DNA of 64,000 nt, taken from Enterococcus dongliensis. GTDB lineage: Bacteria; Bacillota; Bacilli; Lactobacillales; Enterococcaceae. This document shows positions 9,288 through 17,797 of the stretch, piece by piece. The position numbers were made by a program, and so were the translations under genes. The notes beneath the pieces were generated by a model. The model did no database searches. It saw only the letters and a program-made list of their open reading frames with translations, and was not told where the DNA came from. Location: assembly GCF_005405225.1 (NCBI RefSeq), contig NZ_BJDQ01000009.1, positions 1-64,000 on the forward strand, written 5' to 3'. The stretch's first letter is position 1. Each line of letters starts with the position of its first letter.

Positions 9288-10175
9288 CTAAGTTGACGTC
9301 ATTTTTTTATGCAATCGATTGCCGAGAGCTCGTGCACCAAAGTTAAACAATAAAACTGCTAAAATCAAAACAGCCGATGCACCAGCAGAAACAGCATTGC
9401 CATCTGGCATCGTTCCTTCTGTGTTGATTTTCCAAATATGAACTGCTAACGTTTCAGCTTGTCGGAAAATACTTAACGGGCTCGACACACTCAACGGGTT
9501 GAGATTTGTGAAGTCCAAAGCTGGTGCACTTTGTCCAGCCGTATAAATCAAGGCAGCTGCTTCACCAAAAATCCGCCCAGAACTCAAAATCACACCAGTC
9601 AAGATTCCTGGTAAAGCATCGGGAACAACGATTTTAGTGACTGTTTCCCAACGTGATAGACCCAAAGCTAATCCTGCTTCACGCTGTGTATAATGAATCG
9701 CTCGCAGTGATTCTTCAATGTTTCGGGTCAACAGAGGCAAATTGAATAAGGTCAGTGCCAAGGCACCAGAAAGAATTGAAAAACCATAACCAAACTGGAT
9801 AACTAAAATTAAGAATCCGAATAAACCTACAACAACTGAAGGTAACGAACTTAAAATCTCAATCGAGGTGCGGATCAGATTCGTCAGCCAATTTTTCTTT
9901 GCGTATTCCGATAAATAAATACCAGCCCCTAATGAGATCGGTAAGCTGATGATCATCGTGATCACCAATAGATAAATAGAATTGAATAATTGAATCCCGA
10001 TCCCGCCACCTTCTTGGTAAGCTTTTGATGGCGAAGTTAGAAATTCCCAAGAGACATGCGGCAACCCGCGAATCAAAATATAAAGTAATAGAAAAGCTAA
10101 TATCGCAACGATCAAGCCAGAAATCGTATAAAGAATACCTGTTGCGATCTTATCTGCGCGTTTTGCTTTATCCAT
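9288..10175 (-). CDS. pstA: Phosphate ABC transporter permease PstA
   Basis: PstA forms the phosphate channel with PstC. The 295 residues contain six hydrophobic spans. The EAA-type loop that contacts the ATPase (REAGLALGLSRWETVTKIVVPDALPGI) is near residue 165. The start overlaps the end of pstC by eight bases, a sign of translational coupling. AAGGAG precedes the ATG. A gap of about 124 bases follows before pstB1, without a strong terminator. Confidence 0.95.
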   Translation of the reverse strand: MDKAKRADKIATGILYTISGLIVAILAFLLLYILIRGLPHVSWEFLTSPSKAYQEGGGIGIQLFNSIYLLVITMIISLPISLGAGIYLSEYAKKNWLTNLIRTSIEILSSLPSVVVGLFGFLILVIQFGYGFSILSGALALTLFNLPLLTRNIEESLRAIHYTQREAGLALGLSRWETVTKIVVPDALPGILTGVILSSGRIFGEAAALIYTAGQSAPALDFTNLNPLSVSSPLSIFRQAETLAVHIWKINTEGTMPDGNAVSAGASAVLILAVLLFNFGARALGNRLHKKMTST

Positions 10176-11100
10176 TCGTAATGTCTCCTTTCTTTCCGAT
10201 ATAGCGAATCAAGATATTAAAGACTAGCGACATGAACAATAGAATTAAGGCTAATGACCATAAGACATTATTTTCTACTGTTCCCATGATCGTATTTCCG
10301 ATTCCCATCGTCAAAATCGAAGTTAACGTTGATGCTGGTGTTGTTAAGCTTGTTGGAATTAGTGCCGCATTTCCGATTACCATTTGAATCGCTAATGCTT
10401 CACCAAAAGCACGAGCCATCCCAAATACCACAGCTGTTAAAATTCCCGGAACAGCCGCACGCAACACCACTTTATAGATTGTTTGCCAGCGTGTTCCGCC
10501 TAATGCCAATGATGCTTCACGATAATGACGTGGCACTGATTTTAATGTGTCGACTGTCATCGTCGTAACTGTCGGTAAAATCATGACAAATAATACAAAT
10601 GTTCCGGATAAAATCCCAAAACCAGTTCCGCCAAAAATGGATCGAATAAACGGAACAATCACAGATAATCCAATAAATCCATACACAACTGAAGGAATTC
10701 CTACCAGTAATTCAATGACTGGCTGTAAAAACTTTTGACCTTTCGTTGGAGAAATTTCTGTCATAAAAACTGCCGCACCAATCGCAAAAGGCGTTGCTAC
10801 GATAGCTGATAAAAAAGTCACCATAAATGAACCTAAGATCATTGGCAATGCGCCGACTAGTGGCTTGCCATCTGGTCCAGTCGCGCTAGGATTCCACACT
10901 GTCCCAAATAAAAAATCAAATACATTGATCCTATCTACAAAAAAGGTTGATAATCCTTTACTTGCTACAAAGTAGAAAATCGCTCCTACGACGAATACAA
11001 TCAACGCAATACAAATGAAACTAACAAAACGTCCTCGCTGTTCGATCCGTGCACGTTTTGATTTCGTTGTAAGTGCTCTTTTTACATCTTCATTATCCAA
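10168..11100 (-). CDS. pstC: Phosphate ABC transporter permease PstC
   Basis: PstC is the first permease gene of the phosphate operon. The protein has 310 residues and six membrane spans, with the coupling loop YREASLALGGTRWQTIYKVVLRAAVPGI near residue 190. The N-terminal 35 residues are basic and cytosolic. Translation begins at TTG (11100) after AGGAGGAG. Two PhoP-type hexamers lie about 120-130 bases upstream, so the operon from pstC to phoU can be induced independently of pstS. Confidence 0.95.
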   Translation of the reverse strand: MDNEDVKRALTTKSKRARIEQRGRFVSFICIALIVFVVGAIFYFVASKGLSTFFVDRINVFDFLFGTVWNPSATGPDGKPLVGALPMILGSFMVTFLSAIVATPFAIGAAVFMTEISPTKGQKFLQPVIELLVGIPSVVYGFIGLSVIVPFIRSIFGGTGFGILSGTFVLFVMILPTVTTMTVDTLKSVPRHYREASLALGGTRWQTIYKVVLRAAVPGILTAVVFGMARAFGEALAIQMVIGNAALIPTSLTTPASTLTSILTMGIGNTIMGTVENNVLWSLALILLFMSLVFNILIRYIGKKGDITNG

Positions 11101-11197
11101 GGCCTACTCCTCCTGATTCCTTCTAACTAAATCCATTCGGTTTTAATAACCAACAAACTTATTTTACTTGTTTAAAATCAATTTCCTTTTAACCTCG

Positions 11198-11234
11198 TGT
11201 AACGCTTCCATGACAATTGTAAAGAACGTGTAAA
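11198..11234 (-). promoter_or_regulatory. PhoP-type box upstream of pstC
   Basis: On the minus strand, two exact TTTACA hexamers (11229-11234 and 11218-11223) are 11 bases apart start to start. A third, GTTACA-like copy lies around 11198-11203. Direct TT(A/T)ACA repeats at 11-base spacing are the classical PhoP binding pattern of Bacillus. No similar repeat was seen before pstS. Confidence 0.6.
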
Positions 11235-11265
11235 CCAGAGAACTATTACTCACTCTGTTTGATTC

Positions 11266-12225
11266 TTATTTTTTTACAAATAAATTGACCAACGCGACCA
11301 CTATGCCATAAAAGACTCCGCCGATTGGCCAAACAATCCAACTGATTTGCCAGTTTCCTGTTAAAAAGCTATATGTTAAATAAAGACCAGTCAAAAGTAG
11401 CCAATAAACCGTCGCGACTTCTTCTAAAACAGAGGAACGTTTTTTCGCTTTTTGACTGTATTCGCCTTCTTGTAGTAATTTCAATAAACTTTCCCAACGA
11501 ATTCCATTGATGATAAAGATCACCACAGAAAAAGTTACCATTACCAACAACAGACAGACTGCTGCAACTTTGTAAAAATCATTTTCAGAAAAAAAACTAA
11601 GAAATAGAGGAATCGTACTTAAAAGACATAAACAAGTTGAAAGAATGTTGTTACGCGTGTAGCGGCTGGAGTAATTCTTTTTTTGTTCATTTGCCATCTT
11701 TGTCACATGCTGTTCCGCCTCAAAAAATTCATCATTTAAATAAGCAAAGGGCGCCGTTTTTGAACCGCTATAAATAAATAATGCCACCGCTGGTGTAACC
11801 AAGCCGACCAATAGTAATAAGCCTAGTCCAACTGCCTGATTTTCTGATAGGATTGTATCACCTGCACTTAAAAGCATCAATCCAATCGGAGACAATATAC
11901 AAAATGCTACGCCTAAAGCGATCCATCTAGCCGTTTTTTCTTTGATAGTCAAAAATGCTTGTGCTTCTTCCAAAGTGACTTTTCGAATAGAATCTACTTT
12001 ATTTTCTGGACGCTCCCCTGACTCGTTCCAATTATCTTTAAGAAGATAATCGGTACTGACCCCAAATAGTTCGGATAATCGTATGATTTTCTTAGTATCT
12101 GGAATTACTTGGGCGTTCTCCCATTCTAAAATAGATTGAAAAGGGACATTCACTAACTCCGCCAATTCTGCTTGTGTCCAACCCTTTTTCTTTCGTTCTT
12201 GTATGATTTTATCTGCTAGTTTCAT
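11266..12225 (-). CDS. Membrane-anchored XRE-family regulator
   Basis: Residues 1-62 form a Cro/C1-type helix-turn-helix (KGWTQAELAELVNVPFQSILEWE, ending FGVSTDYLL). After a short linker, six hydrophobic segments follow, at about residues 100-120, 132-152, 193-212, 219-240, 271-289 and 295-315. The protein is thus a DNA-binding domain tethered to the membrane. I prefer the ATG at 12225 (GAGGTGA upstream) over a GTG at 12234. It sits between pstS and pstC on the same strand, downstream of the pstS terminator, so it likely has its own promoter and may read into pstC. Target and signal are unknown; a phosphate link is only inferred from location. Confidence 0.8.
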   Translation of the reverse strand: MKLADKIIQERKKKGWTQAELAELVNVPFQSILEWENAQVIPDTKKIIRLSELFGVSTDYLLKDNWNESGERPENKVDSIRKVTLEEAQAFLTIKEKTARWIALGVAFCILSPIGLMLLSAGDTILSENQAVGLGLLLLVGLVTPAVALFIYSGSKTAPFAYLNDEFFEAEQHVTKMANEQKKNYSSRYTRNNILSTCLCLLSTIPLFLSFFSENDFYKVAAVCLLLVMVTFSVVIFIINGIRWESLLKLLQEGEYSQKAKKRSSVLEEVATVYWLLLTGLYLTYSFLTGNWQISWIVWPIGGVFYGIVVALVNLFVKK

Positions 12226-12558
12226 ATTTCTCACCTCTCGTTTTGATTGTTCTTTCTATCATTGAACTTTGGGAAAAATAAGTAACTTCTTTCAAAAAAG
12301 TATTTTTTTATCACCCGGTCATCGCAACACCTTTTGGCAATTTTTATGACCATGCATTTGATTTATTTATGTCTAGTAAATGCTAAAATAGGGACAAACT
12401 ATAGCGGATTGCTCAATCATCAATCAAAACTATCTTATCCTAAAAGTATAACTAGCTTTGATCCAAAAAGCTGTTATTCTGCTCATTTGCTAAACTGCTG
12501 ATTATAAAAAAAGGTTATGACCTTTAAGGTCATAACCTTTTTACTATTGATCCAATAG
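12226..12558 (-). terminator. Intergenic stretch with the pstS terminator
   Basis: This 333-base gap has no gene. At 12510-12540 the arms AAAGGTTATGACC and GGTCATAACCTTT form a perfect 13-bp hairpin flanked by A and T runs, a strong terminator for pstS that probably works in both directions. The rest is AT-rich and should hold the promoter of the XRE gene, which I could not place with confidence. Confidence 0.8.
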
Positions 12559-13407
12559 TTATTTAATTTGATTTCCTTGCCAATCCCGTTCTACTTTCAT
12601 ATCTGAGATCGGAATATAGCCAAGTTGGGGAACAACTTTTCCTTGAACGTCTTCTGATAACATGTAGTCAAGAAAATCTTTGACTAATTCAGTTGGTTGT
12701 CCTTTCGTGTACATATGCTCATATGCCCAGATTTTCCACTGATTAGTCGTCACATTTTCGTCAGTTGGTTCGACATTATCGACATTCAATGTTTGAACAT
12801 CTTTAGTCACATAAGAAAATGCGGTATAACTGATTGCACCTGGCGTATCGGAAACGATTTGGCGAACCATGCCGCTTGAATCTTGTTCTTGGGCTCGAAT
12901 TGCTGTTTTTCCATCTAAGACCCACTGTTCAAAAGTTGAACGCGTCCCGCTACCGGTCGCACGATTTAAAATCACAATCGCCTGGTCTTTTCCGCCAACT
13001 TCTTTCCAGTTCTTGATTTCACCTAAAAAGATTTTACGCAAATTCTCTAACGAAATATTCGTCACGCCAACACTCTTATTAACGATTGGCGTAATACCGA
13101 CAACTGCAACTTTGTGATCGACTAATTTATTTGCATTGATTCCATTTTTTTCTTCAGCAAATAAATCTGAGTTACCAATCTCAACTGCACCTGATTGGAC
13201 TTGACTTAATCCAGTACCACTGCCGCCACCTTGTACATTGATAAATCTGCCGGGGTTTTTACTTTGATATTCTTCAGCTACAGTCTCAACTAACGGCTGC
13301 AATGCAGAGGAACCAACAGCCGTGATCGATTCACCACGATCAATCCATTTTGAACAGCCTGACAATAATAAAAGCGTTCCTAATAGGGGAATTAACCATT
13401 TTTTCAT
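12559..13407 (-). CDS. pstS: Phosphate-binding lipoprotein PstS
   Basis: PstS captures phosphate outside the membrane and delivers it to PstCA. The signal peptide MKKWLIPLLGTLLLLSGC ends in the lipobox LSGC, so mature PstS is anchored by Cys18, a client of Lgt. Ligand motifs follow: VGSSALQPLVE near residue 31, GGGSGTGLSQV near 61, and NRATGSGTRSTFEQW near 148. Length is 282 residues. The gene has its own terminator and is separated from pstC by a regulator gene. A candidate promoter (TTTGCG, 17 bases, TATAAA) lies just inside the cls-pstS gap. Confidence 0.95.
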   Translation of the reverse strand: MKKWLIPLLGTLLLLSGCSKWIDRGESITAVGSSALQPLVETVAEEYQSKNPGRFINVQGGGSGTGLSQVQSGAVEIGNSDLFAEEKNGINANKLVDHKVAVVGITPIVNKSVGVTNISLENLRKIFLGEIKNWKEVGGKDQAIVILNRATGSGTRSTFEQWVLDGKTAIRAQEQDSSGMVRQIVSDTPGAISYTAFSYVTKDVQTLNVDNVEPTDENVTTNQWKIWAYEHMYTKGQPTELVKDFLDYMLSEDVQGKVVPQLGYIPISDMKVERDWQGNQIK

Positions 13408-13483
13408 GAAAAATCTCCTTAATCATTTCATTCAACAAGCTAGTTCATTTTATACTATCAAACCATGAAAGCGCAAATGATTT

Positions 13484-14932
13484 TTATAAGAGCGGGGAAA
13501 TTAACCGAGCGATTCCTTCTTTAAATTTGATGACCGTCCCACGTTGATCATATTTTTCTTGGGACAAAAGATCTGATTTATTCGAATCTTTATGAAATTC
13601 CGCCCGCAGTTTTTCTGCAAACTTCGCATCATAAATAATCGTATTTACTTCAAAATCAAGTTTGAATGAACGAACGTCGATATTAGCAGATCCTACCGAA
13701 GCAATTCCTGCATCGATCACCATCGTTTTTGCATGGATAAATCCATTTTCATACGTTTCGATAATTGCACCATATTCCAATAATTCCGCAGCAAATGAAT
13801 ATGTTGCCCAATAAACTAAGAGGTGATCTGGTTTGTTCGGTATCTGCATTCGAACCTTTACTCCCGAAAGCAGCGCCAACTTCAACGCTTCATGAATCGA
13901 TGCATCTGGAATATAATACGGCGTCTGAATCAAAATCTCTTTCTTGGCTAAATTAATCATTTTTAAGTAGGTTAATTTGATTTGCTCGTGTTCATTATCA
14001 GGACCGCTGCTGACAATCTGTAACGCTAGATTTCCTTCTGAAGAAATCTCAGGAAAATAATCTGGCTGATAAACCAATTCATATTTTTGCTGTGAATTCC
14101 AATCCATCAAGAAACGATTCTGTAACGTATAAACTGCTTGTCCACGGATTCGCAGATGATTGTCTCGCCAATAGCCGAATTTTTTGACTAGACCAAGATA
14201 TTCATCTCCCACATTGAACCCGCCAGTATAACCAATCTCACCATCTATCACAACGATTTTTCGATGATTGCGATAATTCATTCGTGGATTCAAGTAAGGT
14301 AAAAATAATGGGAAGAAAAATACGACTTCGCCGCCTGCTTCGATTAAAGGCGCTAAAAATCGACGATTGACTTGTGTAGATCCCCACGCATCCAACAATA
14401 GTCTGACTTTGACACCTCTAGCAGCAGCAGCTACTAGTGCTTCTCTCATTTCAAGGCCCAACGCATCTGCACGATAAATATAATATTCCATATGAATGTG
14501 GTATTTAGCCTGCCGAATGTCTTCAATCAATGCATCAAATTTCTCGCGTCCATCAGTATAAAGAATCACTTCGTTATCTGTCGTATACAACGAACTTTCA
14601 AACATCGTCAACATGTAGATCAATTGTCTAGGATCGACTTGGTTGGTCGTCGGTTTAGGAAACAGACCTCGCGCCAACGCTCGCTGCTGTTGCTGGACTT
14701 CGACATTCATTCCAATCTTCGTCTGCATTTTCAAATCAAAAATGCGTTCCTTAGAAATCCCCTTACCAAAAAAAATATACAAAATAAAGCCGAGAACCGG
14801 GATGAACGTCAATACTAGCAACCAGGCCCACGTATTGACTGTATCCTTTCGCTCTCGAAAAACAATAATAAATGATAAAATTGTGTTGATACTTAAAAAA
14901 AACAACCCTAAGTGCTCTGTCACAAAAGACAT
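13484..14932 (-). CDS. cls: Cardiolipin synthase
   Basis: Cls joins two phosphatidylglycerol molecules to give cardiolipin and glycerol at the membrane. Two N-terminal membrane helices (about 8-27 and 37-57) precede two phospholipase-D motifs: HRKIVVID near residue 220 and HAKTMVIDAG near 400, both with the catalytic histidine, lysine and aspartate. The length of 482 residues is standard. Cardiolipin synthase mutations are known in daptomycin-resistant enterococci; I see no evident defect here. The gene is upstream of pstS with only a 76-base gap. Confidence 0.95.
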   Translation of the reverse strand: MSFVTEHLGLFFLSINTILSFIIVFRERKDTVNTWAWLLVLTFIPVLGFILYIFFGKGISKERIFDLKMQTKIGMNVEVQQQQRALARGLFPKPTTNQVDPRQLIYMLTMFESSLYTTDNEVILYTDGREKFDALIEDIRQAKYHIHMEYYIYRADALGLEMREALVAAAARGVKVRLLLDAWGSTQVNRRFLAPLIEAGGEVVFFFPLFLPYLNPRMNYRNHRKIVVIDGEIGYTGGFNVGDEYLGLVKKFGYWRDNHLRIRGQAVYTLQNRFLMDWNSQQKYELVYQPDYFPEISSEGNLALQIVSSGPDNEHEQIKLTYLKMINLAKKEILIQTPYYIPDASIHEALKLALLSGVKVRMQIPNKPDHLLVYWATYSFAAELLEYGAIIETYENGFIHAKTMVIDAGIASVGSANIDVRSFKLDFEVNTIIYDAKFAEKLRAEFHKDSNKSDLLSQEKYDQRGTVIKFKEGIARLISPLL

Positions 14933-14983
14933 GCTTCTACACCCCTTCTACTAAAGGATAGCTGAGACGGAGCCGAATGTAAA

Positions 14984-15430
14984 CTAGCTATCTGACTGAT
15001 TGACAGCTTTTGGTAAGCACATCTCAATATGAGGGATTCCATCTTCTAAATATACTTCAGAGTTTGATTTAAAACCAAACGAACGGTAAAAATCAACTAA
15101 ATAGGCTTGCGCCGAAATTTTAATCGGATAGTTTGGATAACGTCTTTCGATTTCTTTTAAGGTTTTTGCCACAATTTTTCGTCCTAATTGATGCCCGCGA
15201 AACTTCTTTACAACTAGAACTCTTCCAAAATGAATCTCATCATCTGTTGCTAAGATACGGGTATAGGCTTGTAATTCTCCCTTTTCTTCTAACCATACAT
15301 GTACTGCCTGACGATCTGCTTCATCAACTTCTTGATACGGACAATGTTGTTCTACTACAAAAACTTCCGTACGTGCCTGAAAGATTGTTATTAATTCCTG
15401 TGTGGTCAATTCATCGGTTGATTTGATCAT
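14984..15430 (-). CDS. GNAT acetyltransferase, ElaA-like
   Basis: This 148-residue protein has the GNAT fold. Residues 15-40 (IFQARTEVFVVEQHCPYQEVDEAD) match the ElaA subgroup start. The acetyl-CoA loop is near residues 72-86 (RVLVVKKFRGHQLGRKI), and YLVDFYRSFGFK near 110 is the usual C-terminal strand-loop. It presumably acetylates a small molecule or a protein N-terminus; the substrate is unknown. It precedes the SMR-exporter gene's 3' side by 34 bases on the same strand and may be co-transcribed with it. Confidence 0.85.
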   Translation of the reverse strand: MIKSTDELTTQELITIFQARTEVFVVEQHCPYQEVDEADRQAVHVWLEEKGELQAYTRILATDDEIHFGRVLVVKKFRGHQLGRKIVAKTLKEIERRYPNYPIKISAQAYLVDFYRSFGFKSNSEVYLEDGIPHIEMCLPKAVNQSDS

Positions 15431-15464
15431 ACGATCCTCCTAAATTTTTACTATCAATTATTTT

Positions 15465-15788
15465 TTAATGTCCACTCGTAACTTTGATCCCAATGATCCC
15501 TACAATCAAAAGGGCAACAAAAAAACTAGTCAGAAGTGACAGGTGGTCTTTAAAAAAGAAGACACCAATCAAAATAGAGCCGACTGCACCAATCCCTGTC
15601 CAAATCGGATACGCCAGACTCATCGGCAATGAATGCAACGATTTTGCTAAAAAATAAAAACTCGCAATCATTCCGATTACCGTTAAAAGAGAATAGTTCC
15701 ATTTACTGAACCCCTCACTTAACTTCATCATCGTTGCCCAAAACATTTCAAATATACCTGCGACAACTAAAAATATCCATGCTATCAT
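15465..15788 (-). CDS. SugE/Gdx-type small multidrug resistance exporter
   Basis: The 107-residue protein has four membrane helices and the essential glutamate of the SMR family in GIFEMFWATMMK (Glu13). The segments SLPMSLAYPIWTGIGAVGS and the ending GIIGIKVTSGH match the SugE/Gdx subgroup, which exports guanidinium ions, better than the EmrE/Qac subgroup. I chose the ATG at 15788 because AAGGAGG lies about 8 bases upstream; longer reading frames start without a ribosome binding site. It acts as a dual-topology dimer in known members. A long structured leader precedes it, suggesting control by transcription attenuation. Confidence 0.88.
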   Translation of the reverse strand: MIAWIFLVVAGIFEMFWATMMKLSEGFSKWNYSLLTVIGMIASFYFLAKSLHSLPMSLAYPIWTGIGAVGSILIGVFFFKDHLSLLTSFFVALLIVGIIGIKVTSGH

Positions 15789-15880
15789 CTTTATACTCCT
15801 CCTTGATTTTTTCATCAACTACAGACACCTCCGCCATCTTTAAAACAACGGAGTCTTTTATCAACAAAACGTAGAACAAC

Positions 15881-15941
15881 AAAAAAAGGGCGTCCAATTT
15901 CTTCAAAGACCTAACGAAATTGGCTCCCTTGCTCGGCAGCA
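15881..15941 (-). promoter_or_regulatory. Leader RNA with intrinsic terminator before the SMR gene
   Basis: In the untranslated leader, a small stem TGCT-GCCG-AGCA (15930-15941) is followed by a larger hairpin (15888-15928). Its arms GGGAGCCAATTTC and GAAATTGGACGCCC end in seven T (complement of 15881-15887). This is a complete intrinsic terminator about 95 bases before the start codon. A second hairpin (AGAC-TCCG with CGGA-GTCT, about 15821-15855) lies closer to the gene. I infer a ligand- or protein-controlled attenuator, for example a guanidine riboswitch; the class is not identified. Confidence 0.55.
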
Positions 15942-15960
15942 GATGATTCAATTACTTGCT

Positions 15961-15989
15961 ATTCTAGAACTTTTTTTCAAAAAGGGCAA
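15961..15989 (-). promoter_or_regulatory. Promoter of the SMR exporter transcript
   Basis: On the minus strand TTGCCC (15984-15989) and TAGAAT (15961-15966) are separated by exactly 17 bases. Transcription would begin near 15954, giving a leader of about 165 bases. Confidence 0.6.
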
Positions 15990-16098
15990 GTCGATTTCAT
16001 GAATTATGAGCACTGTTTAAAGTAACTAGCAAAATAAAAATCATTACTTTTAACAACTATGTAAGAACAGATGTTATTTTTAAAAACTTTTCTTTAAT

Positions 16099-16126
16099 AA
16101 AAAAAAACCTCCGAAAAATTTCGGAG
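16099..16126 (-). terminator. Terminator of ftsEX
   Basis: Arms CTCCGAA and TTCGGAG (16109-16126) form a 7-bp stem with an AT-rich loop. On the minus strand nine T follow (complement of 16099-16107). It lies directly after the ftsX stop. Confidence 0.85.
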
Positions 16127-16133
16127 AAGTTTT

Positions 16134-17027
16134 TTAAATCTTTAGGAAACGACGCATAGAAATAACTGAACCGATAGATCCAATCAGATAGCCGCCAACT
16201 GCCATGATAATATCTAGAATCCATACGATTTGGCTTGGACGTAATAAAGCTAGATTTGATTGCAATAAATACGGTGCCGCTAACCCATAAACTTGTGAGT
16301 ACCCATAAGTTAGAATCAAAATCGGTACAATCGATCCGATCAAACCAATCCACCCACCTTCAAGGAAGAATGGCCAACGAATATAGCCATTTTTCGCACC
16401 AACAAGACGCATAATCTGAATCTCGGTTTTGCGTGAAATGATTGTAATCCGAATAGTGTTTGAAATCAAGAAAATCGCTACAAAAACTAATAACGCTGCC
16501 GCTGCTAAGCCCCAAGTTCGAACAACTTTCGACATTTGGATGATTCGGTCAGCAGAATTTCCACCGTAATTTGCTCGGAAGACGTTTGTCAGTTGACTAG
16601 CTTCTCGTGTGACCGGACGAATATATTCCGCATCTGTTGCTTTTACGACATAGACATCGTAAAGCGGGTTACTGTCCCCTTCAAATAAATCCCAAGCCTC
16701 GCCCATTTGTTTTTGTAATTTCTTCAATTGTTCTTGTTTGCTTGAGAAAGTCACTTCATCTACATGATTGATTTCTTGTAATTCAGATTTCAATTTCTTT
16801 AATTCTTTGTTTTTGGTGCCGATGTCGACAAAAACCGTCACCTCGACATTTCCTTCAACATCTTGAGCTAGTTTTGTTGCATTCATGATTACAGCTAAGA
16901 AAATCCCTGCCATCGTCAATGTGATTGTCACCGCACTAACAGATGCTAAAGTCATCCAGCCATTACGTTTGACACTTTTGACACTCTCTAATAAGTGCCG
17001 GAAGAAATTTCTAATCATCAAACTCAT
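16134..17027 (-). CDS. ftsX: Cell-division ABC permease FtsX
   Basis: FtsX pairs with FtsE at the division site and activates peptidoglycan hydrolases such as PcsB/CwlO-type enzymes. One N-terminal membrane helix (about 25-45) precedes an extracellular loop of about 120 residues, then three C-terminal helices in the usual FtsX order. KTEIQIMRLVGAKNGYIRWPFF near residue 205 is the family motif. The gene overlaps the ftsE 3' end by about 17 bases. GGAAGGAG lies 3 bases before the ATG at 17027 and 12 before the ATG at 17018, so the exact start is uncertain; length is 297 or 294 residues. Confidence 0.95.
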   Translation of the reverse strand: MSLMIRNFFRHLLESVKSVKRNGWMTLASVSAVTITLTMAGIFLAVIMNATKLAQDVEGNVEVTVFVDIGTKNKELKKLKSELQEINHVDEVTFSSKQEQLKKLQKQMGEAWDLFEGDSNPLYDVYVVKATDAEYIRPVTREASQLTNVFRANYGGNSADRIIQMSKVVRTWGLAAAALLVFVAIFLISNTIRITIISRKTEIQIMRLVGAKNGYIRWPFFLEGGWIGLIGSIVPILILTYGYSQVYGLAAPYLLQSNLALLRPSQIVWILDIIMAVGGYLIGSIGSVISMRRFLKI

Positions 17028-17700
17028 ATTCTCCTTCCGCTTCATCCCGAACGATCAGCCCATTTTCAATCGCGATCAAGCGATGGCGCATGGTATCTAC
17101 GATCGTTTTATTATGTGTGGCCATTACGATCGTGGTTCCTTGATTATTAATTCGTTCTAATAACTTCATGATTTCCCATGAAGTATCTGGGTCTAGATTT
17201 CCCGTTGGTTCATCAGCGATCAATACTTTGGGTGTATTGACAATTGCACGTGCAATCGATACTCGCTGTTGTTCTCCGCCAGATAATTCACTCGGAAAAA
17301 CACGGACCTTGTGTTTCAATCCTACTAAATCTAATACTTCCATAACTCGTTTTTTGATTTCTCGTGGTTTACGGCCAATTACTTGCATCGCATAGGCGAC
17401 ATTTTCATAAACAGTCTTGCGGGGCAATAATTTGAAATCTTGGAAAACAACACCAATATCACGGCGCAAATAAGGAACTTCCTTATTTTTTATTTTCAAT
17501 AGATCATGGTTTACAACTTCTAATTTTTTCCCAGAAGTTGCTTTTTCTTCGCGATACATCAATTTGATAAAAGTAGATTTTCCGCTACCTGAAGGACCAA
17601 CGACATAGACGAACTCGCCTTGTTTGATGTGGACGGAAATTCCACGTACAGCAGTTGTCTTATTAGGATATTTTTTTGTTACATCCTGCATTTCAATCAT
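17011..17700 (-). CDS. ftsE: Cell-division ATP-binding protein FtsE
   Basis: FtsE is the cytosolic ATPase of the FtsEX complex. Walker A GPSGSGKSTFIKLMYREE is near residue 36, the Q-loop reads FQDFKLLP, the signature is LSGGEQQR, and Walker B is VLIADEPTGNLDP. The ATG at 17700 (MIEMQDVTKKYPNKT) follows GGAGAG by 7 bases and gives 229 residues, the usual FtsE size; an upstream in-frame start at 17757 would add an unrelated 19 residues. It is followed by and overlaps ftsX. Confidence 0.96.
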   Translation of the reverse strand: MIEMQDVTKKYPNKTTAVRGISVHIKQGEFVYVVGPSGSGKSTFIKLMYREEKATSGKKLEVVNHDLLKIKNKEVPYLRRDIGVVFQDFKLLPRKTVYENVAYAMQVIGRKPREIKKRVMEVLDLVGLKHKVRVFPSELSGGEQQRVSIARAIVNTPKVLIADEPTGNLDPDTSWEIMKLLERINNQGTTIVMATHNKTIVDTMRHRLIAIENGLIVRDEAEGEYEFDD

Positions 17701-17797
17701 GCTTATCTCTCCAAATCCTCTTAAATTCTTTGTTATTATAGCATGCCAACATTGCAACTGGCTTTCATTACTTTACAATTTGATTTCATTTTAACAC

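Noticed and set aside
15748-15951. 67-codon minus-strand frame across the exporter leader
   Set aside because: It begins at TTG without a ribosome binding site and runs through the terminator hairpin; structure explains it better.
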